DNA of 64,000 nucleotides, from the NCBI GenBank assembly GCA_020284085.1, contig JACEVL010000801.1:470001-534000 (forward strand), written 5' to 3'. Of this stretch, positions 58,401-64,000 are shown in pieces. This DNA comes from Aporrectodea caliginosa. Taxonomy: Eukaryota > Annelida > Clitellata > Crassiclitellata > Lumbricidae. The notes beneath the pieces were generated by a model. The model had not been told where the DNA came from. It made no database searches and saw nothing but the letters and a program-made list of their open reading frames with translations. Made by a program: the position numbers and the translations under genes. The stretch's first letter is position 1. The number at the start of each line of letters is the position of its first letter.

Positions 58401-61031
58401 CAGTACATCCTACTCTGCTATTAAACGTATGTAAACCAGAGTGCGGATATGCCATCGGTTTATTAAAGAATACACTTACTTAGTTACTTACTTTTAAGAA
58501 GTACCCCAGAAACATTCTATGCAGATTTTACATAAATGAATCAGTGGATTAGTTGCCCTTCAGGCATATCAACACCAATATCGCCAGAGTTGGGCTGGGA
58601 GTGCCTGTGAGTAGGTATCTTAGAGGGGCGCTATATAATATTATGTCCAATGAATGAATGAATGAGTAACTTTTGCAACGACCTTTGACATCTGCAGATA
58701 CTCCTCAGCGTCTGGACCAAGCCACTGGCTCCCACCACCAGCACGACGACTTATCAACAGCGCCTCATCTCGTATAACCTGAGCCGAACGCTCGGCCTCG
58801 GCGCTCCACTCCGATTTTGTTTTCTGCACGGTTATGCCTGGAAGAACTTTGTCTCTCAGAACTGGCTTCGAATCCGCAATTGGATTCGATGAGTACGTAT
58901 CTCTGGTGTCTCTTTCCGGCTGCTCTTTCCACAGATTTTCTCCCCATTCTCTCGTCAGATGCCCACTGCGTTCGGTTTTTCCAGCCGCGGAATAGTTTGT
59001 GGAGAATGCACCCGGCACCACTCTTTCCTTGATTATCTCCATATTTCGGCCATTCGTACCATCTCCTGGGCAGAACTCCAGTTGAGAGGAACTGAGTTGA
59101 GAGGAACTGGCCAGACTTTCGGAAGAGGCGTGCATTGAATCCGGAAGCAGCTCCAAGTTAGCGTGAGTCGGAGCATCGATGAACTGGATTTCCACTTTTC
59201 CGATTTTTGGGTCATCTGGTTTTTCGACGACGTCGCTAGAGGGTGAATGCTTCTGAGGGCTTTCACCTGGAAACGATTTTAAAGTTTAAATGATTAACTG
59301 GAAAAACTTTCTACACGAGGTAGAAATTATCCCTCTAGATTTAAAAGGTGTCCTGAGAAATTGAAATATTGGTTGAAACAGTTAAATCTCATCAGTTCTG
59401 ATAAGATTGAGCCATTTCAATTAGATGAGATCTGGGGAACAGTAGCCATTGGTTAGAGCGCTCAACTTGTAACTCCAAGAGTGGGTTCAAATTTCCCCAA
59501 GGTGGCTACTGTGTGGGGACCTTGAGCAAGTCCTCCACTCTCAAATGCTCAATGGCGATTGGTGCTTCGTCATTAGATAGTGGCACTTAATAAATGACTA
59601 ATAATAGTAATAATAAAAAAAGTTCAAACTATATCATACAGCTTAGAGAAAATTCAGGTTTAATGACTCTGCAAACAATAAATATTTGAAATAAGTAAGT
59701 AGAAATGCAACTCAATGACCTAGAAAGATCTGACCTAACGGATCTGCGACATCAAACTTATTAGGTGCCATTAATTTAACATTTTTGTCATTGGAAATTG
59801 ATTAAAAACAAACATAAAGATTAAATAAACAAATTTAACAGATACATGCATAAATCAAATATATACTTAAATAAAATATAAATAGATACATTTATTTTAA
59901 TAAGCCTAGCTGAAATACAACTGACCAGAGTCTCTAAGCTGACTTTGACTGTACTCTGTAGAACTCAACAACTCAGTTGCCCTTCTGGAATCAACAAAAT
60001 AAGAGAACACAACTGAATATGACCAAACACAAGAGAAAAAAGTGGAAAACCAAACTGAAATAACAAAGTGAAGAAATCACAAACACACAAAAATAACTGT
60101 TACCAAACAAAAGCTCAAGAAGAGATGAAAAATTAAAAAACAAATCAACTGCAAATGCCAAATAACAAACCTGAAAAAAGTAAGCACCAGTAGACATAAA
60201 ACAAACAACAAACAAAATGAAACCATAAGAAAATATTTCATTTTCTTAGCCTCGGCATACAAGGGCGGGTGGCCCGTCTTCTCCGTCGCCGGCTGATCTT
60301 CCCACCGACAGTGTACAGTCAGTGTACTCATAATAGCTGAGTTGGATAGGGGGTGCAGGTGGAGTCGAAATCTCAAACCAAACTCTTCCCTGTGGGGATT
60401 TGAACCCCACTTCTCATTCAACAGTCCAGCATGCTAATCACTACACCATCGGTATTAAATAGCCAGAAATACTTTATTTACATTAAATCTTTAGCTATAA
60501 CTGCAGTCAGGAATGGCAGAGGTAAAGATGTACTTGCCTCTCCCACTCTATTTCTGTCTCCCTGTCTATTTTCTCTCTCTCTCTTTCTTTTCTTTCTGCC
60601 TTCTCGGCAGCCAGCTTCTGCTGCTCTGGCTCTTCCCTCTGCTTCTTCGCCAGCTCCTTCTCCCTCTGTTGCTGGAGCTCTTCCAACTGCTGCTTCCAGA
60701 TGATGTCCTTCTCCAGCATCTGCTCTTCCTACAACATATCAGCAACAATAAAAAAAGAACAATAACGAAATGAAACAATTAGCGACTATAGATGAAGCTT
60801 CTGTCTCATAATTTTAAAAGCAATACCTTGAGACATGCCCCTGTCGAGTTAAACAAATTATAATAGAAATAATAATTGCTTCCACTCTCCACATCAGAGA
60901 AGACACGTCGTTCCAATAAAGAATAATAACAACAATCCCTTTGCAACGTGATCCTTTGAGATGAAAAAGATCATAGAAATAAAACATAAACAAATAATAA
61001 TGATGACGATGACACGATGATGATGATGATG

Positions 61032-61092
<61 letters not shown>

Positions 61093-61116
61093 CAACAACA
61101 ACAACAACAACAACAA

Positions 61117-61162
<46 letters not shown>

Positions 61163-64000
61163 TTAGCAACACTCATAACAATACAAGTACCTGCTTTTGC
61201 TTCTCTTTTTCTAGGACGGTTGCTTCCTTCAGTGCAGTTTCATGTTTCAGACGAATTTCCTCCTGATCTCGATCAAACTTTTCCTAAAAAGTTCAGAAGA
61301 AATAAAGCACAATCCTGACTTATAACTCCATAACAATAATATGTCCTCTCATTCTCAGAGCATTTAAAGACCTGCCCTTTCTCCTTCAATCAAAGTGATA
61401 ACTTTAATTGCATTATTCTGGTAACATCAATAATCAATATCAATATACATAACTTTACACATTAAGTGTATTAATAACTTTATCATTTTTAAATGATATT
61501 ATACATACATGTATTTTGCTTTATATTAAAAACATATATATTGAGCATTACATACTGAGATTCACATAAAGTGTGGAAATAACTTGTGGTTACCCCTTTC
61601 GGTATCACCTGTTGTTAGTCTCCATGTAAACTGGACACAGCCGTGCATTAAAAAAGCGTTTCTTCTATAAAGAATTTCTTTCAACTAATTTCTGGCATCT
61701 AATCTAATCTAATTCTATTGCATCTGTAAATTTATATAGTGCCACTATAAAAATGACTTCTATAGCGCCATAATTATAATTAACAAGGCAGTAATCACTG
61801 GTCACTTCCTGTGAAGAAGAGCAGTCCCTTGATAGCTCTAAGCTCCAGACGCAACCACAGGTATGAAGATTTAGTGACTTAATTTCTTAGCCTCAGTATA
61901 CGAGGGCTCAGGGCAGGTGGCCACCCATCTCCCTCACCACTTCCCACTCACAGTTTGAGGTCAGTGTATTCAACAGAGTTAGTGGAGCCAAATCTTGAAA
62001 CAAATTTCGAATCCCTAAGCTTTCTCTTGATGGTCCAACATGCTAACCACTACAAAAGTATCGGGCATATCCACTAGAAGTAAAATCATACTAAAAACAG
62101 TAATTTCTTTAAGTTTTTTGCTTTGCAAAAGAGAAAAGCCCAATCTAACTCAAAATTCAATTACAAAGTAACAAGTCGAGTTACATAAAAAGCATCTAGA
62201 TAAATGCACATCCAACACAGACTGCCTTCTGAACACTGACCCATTACAGACCAGTTTGGGAATGCCATTTGTTGATATCTTATACATGCATTAGCCATCG
62301 GTGTGATAGAAGTTACTAATTAACCAAATCCAAGTAATTAGGTTAATATTCATCAATCAGTAAGTCCCCAGTGCTGGTCTACAAGCTCATGACATGATAT
62401 AGTAAAATCGTTTGTAAAACATGACACTAAGATATTGAGAAATCTTCTTCAGCAGTCTACAAGAGAACTAAAGAATAACCACAGATTTAAAGTACGTCTA
62501 GTATTTCTTTCTACAAAGCGACTACCGACAACGAAAGATAACCTGTAAAAGATAACTTTCGAATACAAAGCAAAAAACTTAATGAAATCACAGAAAACGT
62601 GTCGACAAAGACGTGAAAATGTCCAAGAGCAAACAAATGTCTTGAAAAACTTGATGAACTGAGAAAAATCAAGCATCTGATAGTAAAAGCATGTATGAAG
62701 ACCACTATGACTACATCATATCTGAGATCAATATAGAAAAATGAAATCATGAACTGAGATTTCAGCTGGAAAAGAACAAAATCTAAGAGCAGAGAGAGAG
62801 AGATGCGAAGGAACTAAAATACCGCCACCTTGGCTCAAAGACAATGCAGTACACCTTGCTAATCATTGATACCTGAGTACTGACTGAGTACTGAGTACTG
62901 CATTTCTGGTTCTGATTAATGTCCAAATCATAAGAAAACCTTTCCTGCAGATTAAATAATACAAGGTATACATAAAAGAAAACATGACCATTGACCAACA
63001 AAAAGTATGCATGCATGTATGCACATAATTATGCATGTATGTATGTGTATGTATGCTTGCATGTATGACCTGGTATGCATATATGTATGTATGTTCGTAT
63101 GTATGCATGTATGTCACCCAAAACACATTTCAGAATGCAGACAGCACGAATTATTTAAATGCTTTTCCACTAAACCTGCATATTTTGAATTCCATTTTAC
63201 AAAATTGTTAGCAATTATAATATAACCATCAGCTTTAACAAATAGGTACATATAATCAGGCACAGAATTCAGGAGACTGCACAGCAAATTTTACATCAGA
63301 AACAGACAGACCGATAAGTTCAATATCTATGAAATTTATATACAGCCCCTTCAAGATAACTACTCAGAGGTGCTCCCGATCCAAGCCTGGAATAACGCAT
63401 AACACAGGAACAGTTAGGTTCAAGAACAACAAACCGTACTTGTATTTGTGTCTGCCCCAGACAGAAAGACTGATACAGACAGAGAGAGCAAGAGACAGAC
63501 AAAGATAGAAAGGCAGAGGCAGATAGGAAGATGCAGACTGAGTGTGATAAACAAAGACAGATACAGAGACAGATAAACGGATAGAGGGACCACAGAAGTA
63601 GACAGAAGAAGAGAGAGACGAAAACTGCTTGAAAGACAAAACTCAAGAACACCTAAAAACCTTCCAACGAACCTGTCGTAGCTGTTCCTGTTTCTTGTGC
63701 CACTCCTCCATTCTCTTGCGGTCTGCGTCGAGATCAAAATACTGTCGGTTTATCCGCTCCAAACTGAGCTTTGGCCGATCCATCATAAGACTCATGTAGT
63801 CCTCCTTCGCTCTCTCCATCGGATCGACCACACCCGCATCGCTCACAGACAGGCTCCGCAACATCTCCATCGACCTCCATCCCTTGGACGTCTCGAACGA
63901 CTGCGAGAAATTCTCACTGTGGCGGTGCTGGGAGTCGGACGCAACTGCATCTTTTGGCTTCTCACGAAGTTTCGCTTCTATATTTTGTCGTTCCTCAGTT
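52439..64000 (-). CDS. LMO7/LIMCH1-like LIM-domain protein, 3' eight coding exons (partial; 919 residues)
   Basis: Exons in transcript order: 64000-63673, 61283-61191, 60728-60538, 59984-59926, 59266-58683, 57661-56347, 54185-54021, 52464-52439. Junction phases agree throughout and the frame stays open to TGA at 52439. Order of regions: KGWRSMEMLRSLSVSDAG; an acidic/basic coiled coil (MEEWHKKQEQLRQEKFDRDQ to REKIDRETEIEWERR); a Ser/Gln-rich linker; 13-residue PEPVIRRSVPMNP repeats; DSESWITARRDDDDDFEDVR; a Pro/Ser-rich region; and a C-terminal LIM domain, CAGC...HPGCFKCSVC...HCRNC, ending EGLKYSKV. A single C-terminal LIM after a coiled coil and a SESWI-type motif is the LMO7/LIMCH1 layout. 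These proteins act at actin and adherens junctions. The N-terminal calponin-homology part would lie beyond 64000. Vertebrates have two paralogues, so I give no symbol. Confidence 0.88.
52515..52735 (+). mobile_element. SINE fragment with CGT/ATC/ATT tail (LIM gene last intron)
   Basis: GACGAGCAGTCCTTTAAGC at 52530 and AGTGGCGCTTTAGAAGTTCT at 52625 are the body and tail phrases of the SINEs elsewhere, followed by trinucleotide tail sequence to about 52735. Confidence 0.55.
52740..53905. repeat. Intron sequence with CATG/TATG-rich tracts
   Basis: ATGCATGC/GTATGTAT-rich at 53010-53070, 53205-53420 and 53550-53680; otherwise AT-rich intron of the LIM gene. Confidence 0.7.
53907..54010 (+). repeat. 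Degenerate 12-bp minisatellite (AATCCGGATATG)
   Basis: About nine units, starting ten bases beyond the exon g donor inside the intron. Confidence 0.88.
54021..54185 (-). CDS. LIM gene exon g (core of the LIM domain)
   Basis: Acceptor CCCTTCCTAG|GT; FGRCIVLDSLDFCFHPGCFK CSVCRCPL, DEFRILASKLHCRNCYTNEQ; donor CAAG|GTAGAC, phase 1. Supplies His, Cys, Cys, Cys and the final Cys-x2-Cys of the two zinc fingers. The + ORF over this exon is a shadow. Confidence 0.92.
54535..54795 (+). repeat. 20-bp minisatellite (CTCAATGGTCCTAATTGTAA)
   Basis: Thirteen units at nearly constant 20-bp spacing with few substitutions. Units have no spacers, so it is not a CRISPR array. Confidence 0.95.
54796..55640. repeat. 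SINE tail and degenerate AAGCACAATTAAATT tract
   Basis: TATTTATATAGCACCTCTGAAGG (54810-54832, inverse SINE tail), then about 300 bp of AAGCACA/TTAAATTA units at 55000-55300. Intron of the LIM gene. Confidence 0.7.
55640..56120 (-). pseudogene. LINE reverse-transcriptase C-terminal fragment
   Basis: Shifting frames: IRTIRHSLSAKTASTLMHAF, LSFSQINHQSVLNAVAQAIG, SNYMWEELHWLPIQRHFVFK, then LVVPLYHTTSTVQHGSLTVV GPSFWN. CR1/L2-type C-terminus, in the intron between exons f and g of the LIM gene. Confidence 0.75.
56347..57661 (-). CDS. LIM gene exon f (repeat-rich linker and first half of LIM zinc site)
   Basis: 438 codons. Residues 1-60 of the exon are four copies of a 13-residue unit PEPVIRRSVPMNP and variants, with Gln-rich QQPHQQQQP-type pieces. 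Then DSESWITARRDDDDDFEDVR and Pro/Ser/Thr-rich sequence, ending GGQKCAGCDSELG with donor ACTGG|GTGAGT, phase 1. Confidence 0.9.
57690..58590. other. LIM gene intron
   Basis: Contains two inverse SINE-tail pieces (AAGCGCCACTTCAAG...GGCACTCCCGACC at 58238-58287; TATAAAGCGCCTTTCACAG at 58384-58402). No gene inside. Confidence 0.5.
58585..58665 (+). repeat. SINE/LINE tail with (AATG)n
   Basis: TTGGGCTGGGAGTGCCTGTG, TTAGAGGGGCGCTATATAAT, then TGTCCAATGAATGAATGAATG. It abuts exon e within about 20 bp. Confidence 0.75.
58683..59266 (-). CDS. LIM gene exon e (linker)
   Basis: Acceptor AAAATCGTTTCCAG|GT; GESPQKHSPSSDVVEKPDDP KIGKVEIQFIDAPTHANLEL to PDAEEYLQMSK; donor TCAAAG|GTCGTT. A second in-phase donor (GCAAAA|GTTACT) would end the exon at 58671. 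Confidence 0.82.
59432..59605 (+). mobile_element. tRNA-derived SINE, family B, nearly full length
   Basis: A-box-like CATTGGTTAGAGCGCTCAAC, B-box GTGGGTTCAAATTTCC, CORE-like TGTGGGGACCTTGAGCAAG (compare MIR GTGACCTTGGGCAAG, from memory), tail AGTGGCACTTAATAAATGAC then TAATAATAG. Intron of the LIM gene. Confidence 0.78.
59926..59984 (-). CDS. LIM gene exon d (59 nt)
   Basis: Acceptor TTTGTTGATTCCAG|A; codons RATELLSSTEYSQSQLRDS; donor TCTG|GTCAGT, phase 1. It supplies the phase change between exons c and e. Confidence 0.75.
60235..60455 (-). mobile_element. tRNA-derived SINE, family A
   Basis: Minus strand: ATGGTGTAGTGATTAGCATG (A-box), TGGGGTTCAAATCCCC (B-box), then TGAGTACACTGACTGTACAC, GGTGGGAAGATCAGCC and GCCGAGGCTAAGAAAATGAA. 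Confidence 0.8.
60538..60728 (-). CDS. LIM gene exon c (coiled coil), GC donor
   Basis: EEQMLEKDIIWKQQLEELQQ to DRETEIEWER; acceptor ATATGTTGTAG|GAA. The only donor that leaves phase 2, as exon d requires, is GAGAG|GCAAGT, a consensus GC-AG donor. The GT three bases further on (GGCAA|GTACAT) would give a stop in exon d. Confidence 0.82.
61012..61165. repeat. (GAT), (AAT)n, (AAC)n array
   Basis: Pure AAT and AAC blocks, 25 bp before LIM gene exon b. Confidence 0.95.
61191..61283 (-). CDS. LIM gene exon b (coiled coil)
   Basis: 31 codons, EKFDRDQEEIRLKHETALKE to EKEKQKQ, between GAACTTTTTAG| and CAG|GTACTT. Both ends phase 0. Confidence 0.88.
61728..62075 (-). mobile_element. Full-length SINE, family A, about 345 bp
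   Basis: Read on the minus strand: tRNA-like head (GTAGTGGTTAGCATGTTGGA, ATTCGAAATTTG), body shared with 60235-60455 and 6065-6262 (GGCTAAGAAATTAAG, GGGACTGCTCTTCTTCACAG), and tail GCCACTATATAAATTTAC. This is the copy that defines family A. Confidence 0.82.
62076..63320. other. LIM gene intron, left of exon a
   Basis: AT-rich with ATGT/ATGC-rich sequence at 63005-63120. No internal gene recognised. Confidence 0.45.
63325..63650 (-). repeat. SINE/LINE tail and (ACAG)n-like tract
   Basis: Minus strand: TTGGATCGGGAGCACCTCTG, TATCTTGAAGGGGCTGTATA, AATTTCATAG (63325-63400), then AGACAGA-rich sequence 63455-63615. Confidence 0.7.
63673..64000 (-). CDS. LIM gene exon a (partial at right edge)
   Basis: Open from the window edge; contains KGWRSMEMLRSLSVSDAG and DYMSLMMDRPKLSLERINRQ, then the start of the coiled coil to EQLRQ. 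Donor CGACAG|GTTCGT, phase 0. Confidence 0.88.

Overview
This is nuclear DNA of a multicellular animal, probably a marine bilaterian invertebrate. The genes are spliced with GT/AG introns. The repeats are 5'-truncated CR1/L2-type LINEs, tRNA-derived SINEs, mariner and hAT-type DNA transposons, and very many microsatellites. I cannot place the organism below Bilateria.

Four real genes can be supported. (1) 3-602 (+): the last exon of a seven-transmembrane receptor that runs off the left edge. (2) 10766-21473 (+): a complete three-exon BAMBI homologue (BMP/activin pseudoreceptor), with all introns in phase 1 and their sequence full of retroposons and microsatellites. (3) 42798-47088 (+): a four-exon, 170-residue secreted precursor that I do not recognise. 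It has a signal peptide, a peptide with one Cys-Cys ring between dibasic sites, and a C-terminal RYG-RR amidation signal. I read it as a candidate undescribed neuropeptide or peptide hormone. (4) 52439-64000 (-): the 3' eight coding exons of an LMO7/LIMCH1-like LIM protein (coiled coil, low-complexity linker, complete C-terminal LIM domain), open in one frame across all eight exons and needing one GC-AG intron. BAMBI and the candidate peptide are signalling genes, and the LIM protein is of a cytoskeletal/junction family. Nothing suggests that the four genes act together; they are neighbours in a repeat-rich region.

Layout: 0-1 kb receptor exon and a TACA tract; 1.45-4.3 kb foldback transposon around a decayed ORF; 4.3-10 kb LINE/SINE fragments and composite microsatellites; 10.1-21.5 kb BAMBI; 22.6-24.3 kb element with terminal inverted repeats and a LINE fragment inside; 25.9-28.1 kb LINE embedded in a TATG tract; 29.6-32.4 kb trinucleotide arrays; 32.5-32.8 kb hAT-type MITE; 33.9-40.4 kb tandem duplication of a 2.65 kb unit; 40.6-41.8 kb deleted mariner with near-perfect TIRs; 42.8-47.1 kb candidate peptide gene; 48.2-51.1 kb satellite of seven ~415-bp units; 52.4-64 kb LIM gene with SINEs and LINE pieces in its introns.

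Two observations deserve most attention: the candidate peptide gene, whose first exon/intron junction has been amplified as a 49-51-bp minisatellite; and the palindromic octamer TAGGCCTA, found 19 times in the window, once as a clean 6-bp insertion (TA to TAGGCCTA) that separates otherwise matching satellite units.
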